A stretch of DNA of 64,000 nucleotides from Plectosphaerella cucumerina (taxonomy: Eukaryota > Ascomycota > Sordariomycetes > Glomerellales > Plectosphaerellaceae): NCBI GenBank assembly GCA_020746995.1, contig JAGPXD010000003.1, positions 930,001 to 994,000 of the forward strand. The letters run 5' to 3'. The notes under the pieces are model-generated. The model searched no databases. It was not told the origin of the DNA and saw only the letters and a list, made by a program, of their open reading frames with translations. Position 1 is the first letter of the stretch; every line of letters starts with the position of its first letter. A program made the translations under genes and the position numbers. Below, in pieces: positions 46,767 through 59,136 of this stretch.

Positions 46767-49677
46767 CTTTCTGTGCGATGACGAGATTGGGGGGGGTGAG
46801 TCGGGATGAGACGAGACGTTGAGAGCCGTTCGACCTCGTGGGTAAGGGGGGGGGGGGACCGTGACGGTGGGCGTGGCGTTTTTTTGGGAGGCGACAAGGT
46901 TTGATGAGCCTCTTGGTTGGTGGCCTTTTCTGCACGTCGGCGGCGCGGGCTGGTGGTTGTGCGGTGCGGTGCCTGGGGCTAGGAAACGGTGCTCCGGGGC
47001 GGCGGCGTCAAGTGTTGCTGTCGTCTGATGATGACGGGGCGGTTCGCGTGTGATGGGCTTGCAAGATCAGGCACCTGCACGAATGAACGAAACGGCGGGT
47101 AAAAAAATGAGCGAGCGAAGCTGAAAGGAGAGTGGAAATATTGGATGACTGCCTCTGGGGAGGGGGGAGGGGGGCTTGAGCGGGTAGGAAGTGTTCCGTG
47201 ATGGAGGCGGCGTGGGACGGTGCCGGGCTTTGACTTGACGGCGGGTTGTCCGTGGGCACGGCAAGGCAAGGCAAGGGGGTGGGATTTGGATGTGAGGTCG
47301 AGGTGATGATGGACGGGGGGCAAAGGGGAAGCGAGGGAAAGGGCTCAAGGGTTGCCGGTGCAGGGCGACGAACTATTGATGGCGCGAGTTCAGGGGTTCA
47401 GATTCGGGGCTGACGGCGGGGAGGGGGAGAGAGAAAAGAGGCGTTGGGTCACGGTCAACTTCAAGCCATCGGGGAGCGAACGGTCCGTGGGCGGACGTCC
47501 TTTCGTGGCTGGATGGGGGAGGCGCAAAGGCGTTCTAGTCGAGTCGAGTCGAGTCCGACCGAGACGGCGGCGGCGTCGTTCGGCGTCGGCGACTTGAGGC
47601 GACGGGCTCAGCTAAGCGCGGGGTGACACGGCCGCTACGCTATGCTGAGAAGTACTTCAAAGGGACTGCGTGGAAGCAATAGCGTGGCGGACAGAGTCAT
47701 TGAGATGCATCGAGAGTGTATTGCGTGTTACCCTGCAGGTCTTTGCCCATCAATCACGACTGCTGCGCCCAAAGTCGATTGGGGGAATTACATCGTGCTG
47801 CTGCAGCACGCGTTGCAACACCCCGCCTTCGCCATCGCCTCGCCCGACCCGGGGTTCGCAAAGTAATATTGCATGGCCAAGAGCGTCCGGTTGTCAGCCG
47901 CACTCTTTGAGCCCGGTCTGCCAAGGCGGAAAGGGGATCGCCGGCGGGCAGCAAGTGGCAACGCAACTCTCGTCGGGCCAGCCTGCAGTGGCTGGCCAGG
48001 CCAGACCAGGGTCTTGTTTCGTTTCCAGGTCGGTGTCAAGGTGGCTGTGAAGTGTGCAGTGAGCTGTAGGGTGACAGCACCAGTGGCCGGCCAGCGCATC
48101 AGTGTCAGGTCGTCCGGGGTCCAGGGCAAGTTTGGGGGCCAATTGGTCCACCACCCCCATCTCACCGAGCGGGCGACGTCGAGCGGTCCATTGGTGTCCT
48201 CGGGTCATGCAACAAAGGAAACCAGGGCCCGAAGCAGTAGAGGCCGCAGCATCGGCATCATCGTCGGCATCATCAGCAGCACCAGCACAGTGTCGGTGGG
48301 GAGACAAAGGCGATGCCGCGCGGCACCCTGCTTACTGTACCATACCGGCCCGGCCCAGCGCTCATTGCACCATGGATCACCGATCACCAATACTTCATGC
48401 CATGCCATGCCATGCCCATGCGGTCATCTCATGTCATGGACATTCTGGACGCATACTGGAAGGCTGCAGGCCCCCGGACTTGGGACAACCTCCGTCGGAT
48501 AAACCGGGGGAGAAACCGGGCCTGCCTCCCCCCTGTTGCATGGCTGCAGCACTCTGCGCGGTCTCCTCCCCCCCTCTCTCGTATAACTACGACATGCGTC
48601 ATGCGAGTGCAGGGCAGCAGGCAGAGTTTTCCACCCTGTCCCATCGGCCGTTTACCCTGTGAGGCCTTGCCTTGCCTTGCATCTGCGTTCTTATTATTAG
48701 ACATGTTTACAAGCTTGATTCCCTGCTCGTTTTTGCGTGGGTACAGCGCGCATAAGCCGAACCTCGTACATGTCGGCAGACGTTGTACCGCCCGGGGCCC
48801 CTGTCGATGGGTCCCCTAGCATTTATTTTTCTGGGAATTTGCTTTGTGGGAGGAGGGGCGGCGATAGAATGGCAAGGCTTCAGGTGGTGGGAATTTCTGA
48901 ACCTGTCGACATGGGTAGGTCTGGTAAGGAAGGCGGTCAATCGAAGTGGTTCAATCGCGCGAACAAGTCGAACAAGAGGGAGGAAAATCGACGGAGCGAT
49001 TGGACTGGCGTCGATTGCGTCGCAACGCCAAGTCGACGGACGGGATGGACGGATGGGATGGACGGGATCAACGCGGGGGAGGAGGGATGAAAAAACCCTC
49101 GATTGAAGCTCGTGATGCGATTGCCGCCAAGGGGGCTGAGATGCAAGGACGAACACACTTTAAGATTGAGGGCGACCCAGACTTGAAGAAGTCATCATCA
49201 CCATCCGCAGGGCGCCGTCTTGAAGCTTGATTGTCTATCCCCTCTGTCTGATTTGATCCAAGACAACGCCATCGCCCCACGCGGGAGAAGGAAACAAAGA
49301 GAAACACGGCTCGCAAAACGCCATCGCCATAACACAGGAGGTAATTCAAGATGCCAAGAAAACCCAAACGGACGTCGTCTGCGCCACCCATCCGATCTAT
49401 TAGAACTCTCTTCTCGGGGAGAAAAAAAATGAGGAGGGGACAAAGGAAAATAAATGTCCGACGCCGTCGCGGTGATCCAATCTCCCCTTCCTCCACATGG
49501 TCGCCGCCTCAGCTGAGAGCTGAACGAGCCGTCTCCCGGCCGGGGCGGGAGCCGAGATGATGGAGCGCCCGAATAGGATGGCCTCTCTGCCCCTTTTGAG
49601 AGAGATAGCCCCTTTGGAGAAAGGAAAGATTGCTCCGACCAGACGGTTTTCAACGGCTGATCTGCAAGCCCCATCCC
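46767..49677. other. Intergenic region between sph3 and ega3
   Basis: About 2.9 kb with no supportable gene. A G12 run at 46846-46857 (C12 in the sph3 leader) lies ~80 bases upstream of the sph3 start. Remaining sequence is mixed; short frames lack family signatures. Confidence 0.5.
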
Positions 49678-50787
49678 TCACCGAGAAAAGATCTGCGTCG
49701 TCGCCTTGTCGCCGTCGCAGTACTGCACCCACCCGTCGAGGTTCATGTTCTTGATGACGATGCTGAAGCCCTCCGTGCCCGCGGCCTTGCCCTTCTTGGA
49801 GCAGATCTCCGAGGACTTGGAGGAGGCGACGTTGGGCGCGTCGGAGGGGTACTCGATGTTGAAGACGGGCTTGTTGTCGTCGATGAAGTCGGCGAACGTC
49901 TCGCACTCGCCGAACTCGACGCACTGCTCGTTGACGGAAAAGTGCACCACGTCCAGGACCTTGGGGATGATGTCGCCTGCGTTCTTGAGGCCTGTCGACA
50001 TGTTGTACCCCTTCGCCTCTTCGGCGATGAAGCGCATAAAGTCGATGGAGTCTTGTTCCGTCAGGCCGAGGCCGTTGTCGTTTTGCTGGCGCACGAGTCA
50101 GTGAGATGTACATTCTAGGACTTGAGAGAAACTCACGTAGCCGTCGACGTTGTCAGGATCGATGGCGTCGCAGCCCTTGCTGGCGGCCAGGGCGACGCGC
50201 TTCTTCATCACGTCCCGCACGGTAGGGCTGGACAGTTTGACCCAGCGCTCGCCGGGCCATCCGTCGAGCTCCTTGCCGAGATCGTCCTGGTTCCAGAGGT
50301 CCTTGTCGGGGCGCCAGTTCTCGTACGAGCCCGCGCTGAAGTAGCAGATGACCTTCTTCCCCGCGTCCTGGAGCGTCTTGAACGTCGTGACGTTGTTGTC
50401 GAACACGTCGAGGTCGTACACGTCGACGTTGTCGGGCGTGAAGTCGCCGTTGCTGTCGGCCTTGATCGGCTTGAGGAGGACGATCTGCCACGAGGAGCCG
50501 ACCGAGGGGAGCCACATTGACGGCCGGGGCGTCGCGCCGTCGCCCTCGTTGTCGCCGCCACCGCCTCCGCCGTTGTTGTTTCCGCCATTGTCGTTGTCGT
50601 TGTTGTCATCGTCGTCGCCGCCGCGGTTGCTGAGGCCCACGCCGAGGCCGACGGCGAGCGGGATGACAATGACGAGGATCAGGCCGACAATGGCAAACTT
50701 CTTCCACAGCGGCCACTTCTGCTTGGTGGCCGTGGCGTCCTTGATCTCGCCGCTCTCCGAGTTGGGCGCCATCTCGTTGGCCGACAT
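49678..50787 (-). CDS. ega3: Membrane-anchored GH114 endo-alpha-1,4-galactosaminidase
   Basis: Predicted cell-surface hydrolase of (deacetylated) galactosamine stretches in GAG, homologue of A. fumigatus Ega3. Exons 50787-50137 and 50085-49678; 352 residues. A cytosolic N-terminus (1-30) is followed by one membrane helix (FAIVGLILVIVIPLAVGLGV, ~31-53), giving a type II orientation, then an Asp/Asn/Gly linker (~55-85) and the GH114 TIM barrel. Key stretches are WQIVLLKPI, VICYFSAGSYENWRPD, LAASKGCDAIDPDNVDGY and, after the splice, QNDNGLGLTEQDSIDFMRF and DVVHFSVNEQCVEFGECETF. The Asp in DPDNVD and the Glu in the EQCVEFGECE stretch are candidates for the catalytic pair. It diverges from agd3. 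Confidence 0.92.
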
Positions 50788-53700
50788 GTTGCGTAGGGAT
50801 TAGGAATTAGAGGTAAAGTGTAGTACGGTTGGAGGGGACTTTGAAATGTTGTCGCGGGGGTGCGGGGTAGTAGTAAGCAAGAAAAGGTACGGGTGGTGCG
50901 ACAGTGCGAACCACGATTGAATTTGGAAGCGGGCTGGACGGAAAAGACAGATCGGATTGAGGACAAAGGAATTGACGATGCTTGAATCGTGCCAATCCGC
51001 GGGGAAAAGGAGGGGAGGGAATCGTCGCGGGTAAGTAGTAGTTACGGGCGAAAGGCAGAAAAAGGAAGAAAGGGGGAAGAGGGTCTAGACTCTCCTGGAC
51101 GCGCGGTGAAGTTATTCCCAGCGCACCCGGTCCCCTCAGGCAGCACCGCTTTAGCGGTCGGTCAGCAGGCCTCCCGTCCAGTTCTAGAGGGCTACGCGGC
51201 CAGGCGGCCCAGCGTAGTACCGATGCTGTAAAAAGAGCGTCCGTATCAGTCAGAATCAGCCTGAACCAGTCCTTTCCAAGTCATCCGATCGAGCCGCCGG
51301 CTGGCCGCAGGGCAGAGCGACCGCAAATTGTCGGCGGGAAGCCCGGGGCCTAGGCCGTCCCGTCTTTCGTCTCCCATGGTCCCCTGGGGCCCTGCGCCCC
51401 CGTTCTGGTCCCTGACCTTACCATTGCGAGGTAGCAGCACCGCGTGTCTCCTCGCCGAAGGGTCAATGGACGGTGCTAGTTTTTGCAGGGTCGATGTCAG
51501 CTCTGGGCTATAGTTCGGCACGGCAGCCGGGATGCCTGCCAGTGTTTTCCCTTGGCGTGGTGCTCAGCTCGGCCGCACCCTGAGCGTTGCGTTGTGCTGT
51601 GCTGGCGCCAGACCGCTTGACCGCCTTGGGCCATCGGTCGGGTTTCCTTCACCGGGAACTGCGACCTCGATGGTGGACGGGCGGAAGTTTTTCGCTCAGC
51701 CCGGCGGGACATGGACGGCCCCAGGTGGGAAAACGGGGCGATGGCAGGGGCAGGGTCCTTTCCGCGACCTGACCCGTCGATGCACAGCGCGCAACAACAC
51801 ACACTGGTTGACTGGATACCCAGCAGAGCTCGAGCCCAGCACCAAGGCTCGTATCCCGGTGCTGATCTGCCGTTTCCCGGGTCCCCCCACATCGGCGCTG
51901 TGAAAAGCGCAGAGCCCCCCGGGAGCCCTCACAGTCTCCGTGGGTGCGCCATCGCGCCATTCCCGTCTGAGCCGTCATGAGGCTCCGCTTCCGGAGCGAG
52001 GGGGCGTGGCCCTACACACACATCGATCCCGTATCCGTATCGGGTAAGTGCCTGGTTTTTTGCCCTCTCACCGCTTTTGCCAACACACCCCAGTCGAAAA
52101 AGGCCATCACCTCATCCAACGTCCGAGGTTTCTCGACAGTCCTCGGACCGCCTTTCCCCCCCTGGTCCGGCTTTTTTCTTACCAGGCCCTCGCGTGAAAA
52201 ACAAGCTCCAAGTACCGAAGAGGAGGCCTTCCCCCTGTCCACTGGCTGAGGACGGTCCACCTCCCTACAGACGCTAGCCAGGTTATTGCTTCTTGACGTG
52301 CAGTTCAAGCCCTGAAACTGACTAAAATAGAAAATACCATCGTCGTCGACGAGCCATCCGATGTTTTTTTTCCCACTCTGTGCGTGCGCGGGGACCGTTG
52401 GGTTTGCGGCGTCGTCCGGTGCGGTTTGCCCCTTTTTCTGTGCACGTTGTGCAGTGTGCAGTGCAGAGAGGAGGGAAGCCAGCATCATCTCGCATGCGCC
52501 CCTCCTCTTCAACCGCCGCGGGCCCCCGGGCGAAATGTCGTTGTTTCCGGGAGACCGTGTCAGCAAGCGCCCTCGGCCACGGCGTTGGCTGGTCGTTCCG
52601 GAGTTCCGTCCGACCATTGTTGAGCTGACGGCTTCCATCATCTATTGCAGAATGACGGGATATCCCACCCCGCGCGCAACGGGCCATTGTCGAACAATGC
52701 GACGACGGGAAAGTCAGTAGCCCAGAACCCGGGCTAGAACAAATCCCACCCGGCCGGGTCTTCCCATCCTTTGTCGCCTTCTCCCCCGCGCTTCTCTTTG
52801 TCGCCTCCGAGTCGCCTCCGGGTTCCTCCCAGATTGCTTACGAGAAAGCGACCAGATCTGGTACCCTAAGCCCAGGCCCAGCCGGGTGCTTCCGCTAGGA
52901 TTTCCGAGTCTCCGGGAGGGTCCTTGGAGCGAGCCACGAGTGCGAGAGAGAGAGGAAAGGCCGGTGCCGCACTTGGCCCAGGTCTAGGGGCAGGGGAGCC
53001 CGGCCGCCTGGAGGCTAGAGCCGCCCCTCTTCCCAGCCAACCCACGAGGCGCCCAATATTTCCGATTCCAGAGAGGGGCCTTGGGAGGGGGCCCCGTCGA
53101 GCACATCTTGGGACGCCCAGGGCGGCAGGACAAGACGGCCAACCGTAGATCAGGTCATCGGGAAACAAAACTAGCAGGCTCCTTCGTCCGCCAACTCACC
53201 TCACAGCAGCGCGGCTGACCGATGCGACACCTGCCAAGACGACCCGGTCACCCGTTCAGACTAGCCCGGCTTTTACAAGAAGGGGGCCTCAAGAGTCAAG
53301 GCCCCCCCCTGCTCATTTCCCAAAAGACCATGCGTCCAAGATGGTGCAGTAAGAAACAGAGTCAAGCAAAAAAACGAGCTCCAGCTGCCAAGACCCGCAC
53401 TGGCCGTGCCCACCTTTCTTACCCCTGGCCGACTCCCCCCTGGTGCATCCCGGCATGGGCCAAGCCGTCCAGGCCAGGACCATGCGCCGATGGCTGACCC
53501 CATCACACCGGGCGGGTCCCCCGGTCGTCGTCGTGGCCCGCCGCCGCCCATGCCGGAACAACCACCACCTCACCTTTCACTTCCCTACCGCTCTTCCCCC
53601 ACCCAGCGAAGCAGCAATAATAACGCCTTTGGCCTACCAGTAACTTCCGGTCAGCGGATGACGGAAGTCGGGCGACGCTAGAGGGCGTCAGGACGCTCAG

Positions 53701-54425
53701 GCACCGATGCCGACTCTGCCTCCGCCACAAGGGGGCCATGCGAGAGAAGCAAAGACTGGATGGCAGGTAGGCAGGGACAACAACCCACGCTTCGCTTTGC
53801 CCCATCCACACGAAAAAGGCGGTCCATGCATGCATTTTCCCCCTATCCCCCTGTCCATGGCTTGGATCCAGCTCGGATCCAATATGCTTGGCAGCCCGGA
53901 TCGTCCCAGTAAGAAGCACGCCTCAGCCTTGGCCCAGTCCTTTTTTGCTCAGCTCTCGCCTCTGGAGGGCAGAACGGGACTTTCAGGCAAGGGGGCCCCC
54001 CATCGTCTGACGATGCGGCTTTCCGCTGGCATGGGCCCTCTTGGCGTGCAAGTTGGCCACTGGCCGCTGGCCCCCCCTTTCTCCCATGTGGGTTGTTGCT
54101 GCGACGGCCCTATGCTTTTCTGCGCTTGCTCGCACTGCGCCTCCAACCCCAGAAGATGATGATCAGCCCGTAGTCGTGCGGGTGACACTACCCGTATACT
54201 ACTTAAGAATAGCCCACCCACCTCCCCGGGCCAGGGTTTATCTCGAGAGATCTGCATCCATCCCCATCAGACTCCTTCTCTGGTCCTCTGGTGTGATCTT
54301 TTGCGATCCTTGGACACATACCTTCGTTTTTAAGTCCCTCGCTTTTCTTGCTCGTCGACAAAGTATTTTCCGTATAATATCTCACCCTTGGCATCACCTT
54401 CTTAATACATATCCCCCACGACATA
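50788..54425. promoter_or_regulatory. 3.6-kb divergent intergenic region between ega3 and agd3
   Basis: No gene is supportable. The last ~250 bases before agd3 are C/T-rich on the plus strand, with TATA-like sequences at about 54193 (GTATACTACTTAAGAA) and 54373 (GTATAATATC). Whether it controls both genes is inferred from geometry only. Confidence 0.5.
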
Positions 54426-57227
54426 ATGCGCTGCCAAGTTCTCGCCGTCTTCGGCCTCCTGGGGGCGGCTGCCGCCAAGCCCTGCAAGTCGGTTTACCCC
54501 AGCAGCCTCACCGCCGTTGAGACCAACACGGCCGTCTCAGTCGTGTCTTCCAGCAGCACCGCCAGCGCCGACTCGGCGTCTGCCTCCGGCTCGGCTTCGG
54601 CCTCTGGCTCTGGCTCCGTCTCCGCGGATGCCTCTGCCTCTGCCTCTGCCTCTGCCTCTGCCTCGGGATCTGCCTCTGCTTCGGGCTCCGTCTCTGCAGA
54701 CGCCTCGGCCTCCTCGGCCGCGGACGTCTCGTCCATTCTTTCATCCCTGGATGTGTCCTCGACCGTCTCGGTCGCCTCGGACGCCTCCTACACAGTCTCT
54801 TCCGACGCCGTTTCGTCCACCGCAAGCGCCATCGCCTCGGACTACTCGTCCGGCGCCGCGTCTTCTGACGCCTCCTCCATCTCCGTTGCGGCCTCCACTG
54901 ACGTCTCGTCCGCTGCCTCTTCGGCTGCTTCCGACGTTTCGTCCACCGCTGCCTCCTCGGACGCTTCATCCGCCGCCTCGTCCATCTCCATCGCGGCCTC
55001 CACCGACGTTTCGTCCGCTGCCTCCTCCGCCGCGTCTGACGTCTCGTCCGCCGCCGCCTCGTCTGACGCTTCCTCCGTCGTCCCCTCGTCCACGGTCGCC
55101 TCCTCCATCGAGAGCGCCGCTTCTTCCTCCGCGTCGGCCAGCAGCACCGCCGCCGTCACCGTCGAGAGCGTCGACAGCACCGTCCTCATCATCGCTCGCG
55201 ACGAGGAGGGCGCCTCTTCCGGTGCCTCCGGCCTCGTTGGCTACGGCATCCAGTTCGAGAAGCTCCTGATCCCCCAGGCTGGCGGTGCCATTCCCACCCT
55301 CAGCTCCGGCGGCAAGGGCAACTACGCCGCCATCATCATCGTTGACGCCGTCGCCTACCAGTACACCGATGGCTGGCGCAGCGCCATCACCACTGAGCAG
55401 TGGGATACCATCCACAAGTACCAGACCGACTTCCACGTCCGCATGGTCCGCATCAACGAGTACCCCGGACCTGCTTTCGGTGCCACCGTTGCCGGCGATG
55501 GCCAGGGCTGCTGCGGCGCTGGTGTTGAGCAGCTTGTCAGCTTCACTGATGTCTCCGACTTCCCCACCGCCAACCTGAAGACGTGAGTTTCTTTCCGCAC
55601 ACCATTTCCCCCACTTCACCTACTGACTCCCCCCAGCGGCGAGGGCATCACTACCCAGGGTCTGTTCCACTACCCCGCCTCCATCACGGACACCGCCACC
55701 ACCAAGGGCGTCGCCAAGTTCGGTCCCGGCGGTACCTACACCACGGACACCGTCGCCGCCGTCATCAACAACTTCGAGGGCCGCGAGCAGTTCGTCTGGT
55801 TCACCAGCTGGGCTCCCACCTGGTCCGCCACCTCCAACTACCTCCAGCACGCCCACATCCACTGGATGACCCGCGGCGTCTTCCTCGGAAAGCGTAAGGT
55901 CCACTTGAGCGCCCAGATCGATGACGTCCAACTCGAGACGGAGCTCTTCTACCCCGCCGGCCAGATCTTCAAGATCAGCACCGCCGACCTCGAGGGTCAC
56001 GTCGCCTGGCAGAAGGACCTCAACTCTCGTCTCCCCGAGGGCTCCGACTTCTGGCTCGAGTTCGCCCACAACGGAAACGGTGACATCGAGGCCGCCACCA
56101 CCCCTGACGGTTCCAACGGCGTCTGCAACCCCGACTACGCCGTGTGGTACGACGAGGCCCCTGACACCCCTCTCGAGTTCAAGAAGGTCCCCGGTACCGG
56201 TGTCGACCAGTGGCCCGTCGAGTTCCAGGAGTACGGCTGGAGCCTGACCTGCGCCCAGCGCGACCCCTTCGCCGTCTGGTTCCAGAACCCCGAGAACCTC
56301 AACGCCTTCGGCCACCTGTCCCACACCTTCACCCATCTGGCCCTGAACAACGCCACCTACAAGGATGCCGAGCGCGAGATCCAGTTCAACCAGGCCTGGT
56401 TCAAGCAGATGGGCATCGATAAGGCCGCTCGCTGGTCCGCCAACGGTCTGGTCCCGCCCGCCATTACCGGCCTGCACAACGCCGACGTCATCAACGCGTG
56501 GCTCGCCAACGGCATCAAGAACGTCGTGGGCGATAACACCCGTCCCGTCCTGCGCAGCACCGAGAGCCAGTTCTGGCCCCTCATCAGCACCGTCGAGGGC
56601 AACGGCGCCGACGGCCTGACCATCGTGCCCCGGTACGCGACCACCATCTACTTCAACTGCGACACCGCCGAGTGCACCACCCGCGAGTGGATCCAGACCT
56701 CGGGCGGTTCCGGCGACTTCCAGAACCTCCTGGCCCAGGCCAAGTCGGAGAACAGCCGCTACCTCTTCGGCCTCCACGCCGACCCTTACATGTTCCACCA
56801 GGCCAACATGCGTCAGGCCGACCAGCCCGAGATCACCGTCGGCAACAAGAGCGGAAAGTTCTCCATCGTCTCCGCCTGGGTCGAGGTCGTCGCCCAGGAG
56901 ATCACCCGTCTGACCAACTGGCCCATCACCACCCTCAAGCACGACGATATCGCCAAGTACTTCACCGACCGCATGGCTCTTGACAAGTGCAAGCCTACCC
57001 TGTCCTTCGGCTACGCCGCTGACGGAAAGTCCATCACCTCGGTCACCGTCGGTGCCAACGGCAACACCTGCTCCGTCCCCGTCCCCGTCACCATCCCCTC
57101 GGGATCCCTGTCCGGAGGCTCCGTCGTCGCCGACCAGGTCGGTGCTGAGCCTCCCATCCAGTGGGTCACCCTCAGCGGCTCGCCCGTCACCCTCTCGTTG
57201 AGCTCGGCCGTCGCCGTCGCTGCCTAA
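54426..57227 (+). CDS. agd3: Secreted CE18-type polysaccharide deacetylase of the GAG locus
   Basis: Predicted extracellular enzyme that removes acetyl groups from GalNAc in GAG, giving the polymer positive charge and adhesiveness; homologue of A. fumigatus Agd3. Exons 54426-55582 and 55637-57227; 915 residues. Signal peptide MRCQVLAVFGLLGAAAAKP, then a ~220-residue Ser/Ala/Asp-rich stalk (~30-250) with internal repeats, a beta-rich N-terminal module from VGYGIQFEKLLIPQ to ~380 (the carbohydrate-binding CBM87-like part), and the deacetylase barrel. Deacetylase motifs are visible: the Asp pair in SAQIDDVQLETELF (~481) and the metal-binding HLSHTFTHL (~615), with GLHADPYMFHQANM further on. The C-terminus is mildly hydrophobic (VTLSLSSAVAVAA), too weak to claim a GPI signal. 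The stalk appears longer than I recall for the family. Confidence 0.93.
54886..55097 (+). repeat. 105-bp in-frame duplication in the agd3 stalk
   Basis: Two adjacent copies with a period of 105 bases (35 residues). The copies start at about 54890 and 54995, and each begins AASTDVSSAASSAASDVSS at protein level. Codons differ at several third positions, so the copies are not brand new. Shorter Ala-Ser-Asp repeats fill the rest of the stalk. Confidence 0.8.
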
Positions 57228-57514
57228 GCGAGGATGTTTTTGTTGCGGGGGGTGTTCCAGCTGCACATATTCAATAGACAAAGCCGTCCCACGTTTCATA
57301 TCTACTCTTAATGTTTACTTTCCTTGACGGGTTCGGTCTTCAAACGGCGCTTTGGGTACCGGTGTACGAGTGTGTCTGAAAAGGGGAAAACCCAATAGCC
57401 AACGGTAGCGATTTTCAATTCAGGTTCTGAACAATGCTTGTCTCGTGTGGGCGTCGTGTCGTGAAAATGTGGTCTAGGATGCTTGCGGCATGGTGGAATG
57501 TGGCTAGGGAGTGG
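57228..57514. other. Short convergent spacer between agd3 and P450
   Basis: About 290 bases holding the 3' ends of agd3 (+) and the P450 gene (-). Nothing else was recognised. Confidence 0.5.
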
Positions 57515-59136
57515 CTAGACAGTTAGTGTCGCCTCGCTGAATGCGACATTCAGGCCAGTTTGCGGCGTTAGCCACAGGTTGTGGAATGAATAGCCTCGGC
57601 CTCGGTCGATCAGGTGCATGTCGAAGTGCAGGAAGAGTGTGGCTGTTATCTTGTACATCTCCATCCAGCTGATCCAGCGTCCGCTGCATGTGTGCGCGCC
57701 ATGTCCGAACGGGATCCACGACCTGGTCATCTGCTTCAGATGCTCGTCGTCGGAGAGTTCCGGCAACCAGCGCTCAGGGCGGAAGGCGTCGGGATCATCG
57801 AATACATGTGGATCACGGTGAAGCACCCAAGGGTTGATGCCGACCTCGACGCCAGCCGATAGGTGATTGCCGCAGATGGCTGCTCCGCCGTCGGGAACCA
57901 CCCGGACGAGCATCATTCCCACTGATGGGTGCAGACGGAGGCTCTCTTTGATCACGGCGCCGAGGTAGGGAAGGTTGTTCGCTGCAGCAAAAGAAACGTC
58001 TTGGGTTTGGGAGAAGGTGCCTCGGATCTCCTCCACCAGCCGACGATGGGCAGACGGGTTGCGAAGGGTATTGTAGATGATGCTGCGGAGGGCAATCGCG
58101 GTTGTGTCGCTGCCGGCACCCAAGTTGTTGAAACAATGCGTGATGATCTCGCGATCGTTGATGGAGTCCGGTTTGTTCTTCTGTTGGCTCATCAATCGCT
58201 GGAAGAAGGTCGTGGGTCCATCGGCATTCGTTCGGCCTCTGCCTGCCTCCATTTCGCTCTCTGCCAGGGCTATCAACTGGGCGTTTCCTTCCGTGCAGTC
58301 GAAGAGTCGTGCAATCCACGGGTTTCCAAGCAGAAACTTGTGGCACCATGGGACTTGGCCGATCTGCACCAGATGGTCAGCCCATGCAGCGAGTGGAAAG
58401 GAGCAAACCATACGATGGCCAGGTATGAATTAATCACAGCCGATGCTCGCAAGAAACCCAGGTGATCACCGGCGTCCATGTGATTGAAGTCTTTTCCGAA
58501 AGTTAGGGCAGAAACAGCATCCATCGCGTATGCCTGGAGCAGCAGGGCAAAGTCAAGAGCCTCGCCTGTTGCTGCGACACCTTTCAGCTTCTGAACAAGT
58601 CTGCGGCTGACGACATCGACATATGGCTCGAGCTGCACCATGGTGTTGAGCGAGTAGGCGGCTGCGGCTCCCCGCTTCAATCGAGCGTGGTGTTCTAGGT
58701 CGGTGATGACAAACGGGTCGGGCACCAATCCCTCGTCATCGTATGCCTCCACGACAGAATAGAAGGATCCTTTGCGAAACCTGCTCCCCGCGCCGTAGAT
58801 TGTCCTTAATTCCTGCGGGTCGCTCACCGAGACAAGGTTAGGCGCAATCCGGACGATGCTGCCGTAGCGGCGGTGAAGGGCGACATCGTCATCGTGGTTG
58901 AACCCGCGATAAACAGAGATGAGGCGCGGGAGAACAGAAATAAATCGACTCAGTGGGCCGGGCACATTGCTCAGACCCAGGCGAAAATGGTTTCGAAGAA
59001 GATGGCCGGCAATGAATATGCCGATTATGATATGCCAGTTGCTAAAAAGGATGTGGTGTGTCGGTGGTTTGACGTTGTCGTCATTTTGAAATGTCATTTT
59101 GCGTGATAGTGACAGTTGAGAACGTCGCTTTGTCAA
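57515..59136 (-). CDS. Cytochrome P450 monooxygenase
   Basis: Microsomal heme monooxygenase of unknown substrate. Exons 59136-58414 and 58363-57515; 523 residues (510 if translation starts at Met14). The 50-nt intron (GTATGG donor, CTGAC branch site, GCAG acceptor) explains an apparent frameshift and restores YLAI-IGQVPWCHKFLLGNPW. An N-terminal anchor helix (WHIIIGIFIAGHLL), the Pro hinge NVPGPLSRF, the I-helix motif AGSDTT, the K-helix ExxR in KESLR, and PERW are present. The heme loop is FGHGAHTCSGRW, with His instead of the usual Arg two residues before the heme Cys, as in many bacterial P450s. It resembles the pisatin-demethylase-like fungal group in the GQ-PW region (from memory). It ends ~290 bases from agd3 but has no known role in GAG synthesis. 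Confidence 0.9.

Noticed and set aside
46393..46781. Plus-strand frame across the 5' part of sph3
   Set aside because: Antisense shadow of the GH135 coding sequence.
52190..52197. StuA-like element TCGCGTGA in the ega3-agd3 gap
   Set aside because: An 8-bp degenerate motif is expected about once per kilobase by chance; a single match is not evidence, though StuA does control GAG genes in Aspergillus.
58273..58440. Apparent frameshift in the P450 gene
   Set aside because: A 50-nt intron at 58364-58413 with GT, CTGAC branch site and CAG restores the frame and the family sequence.
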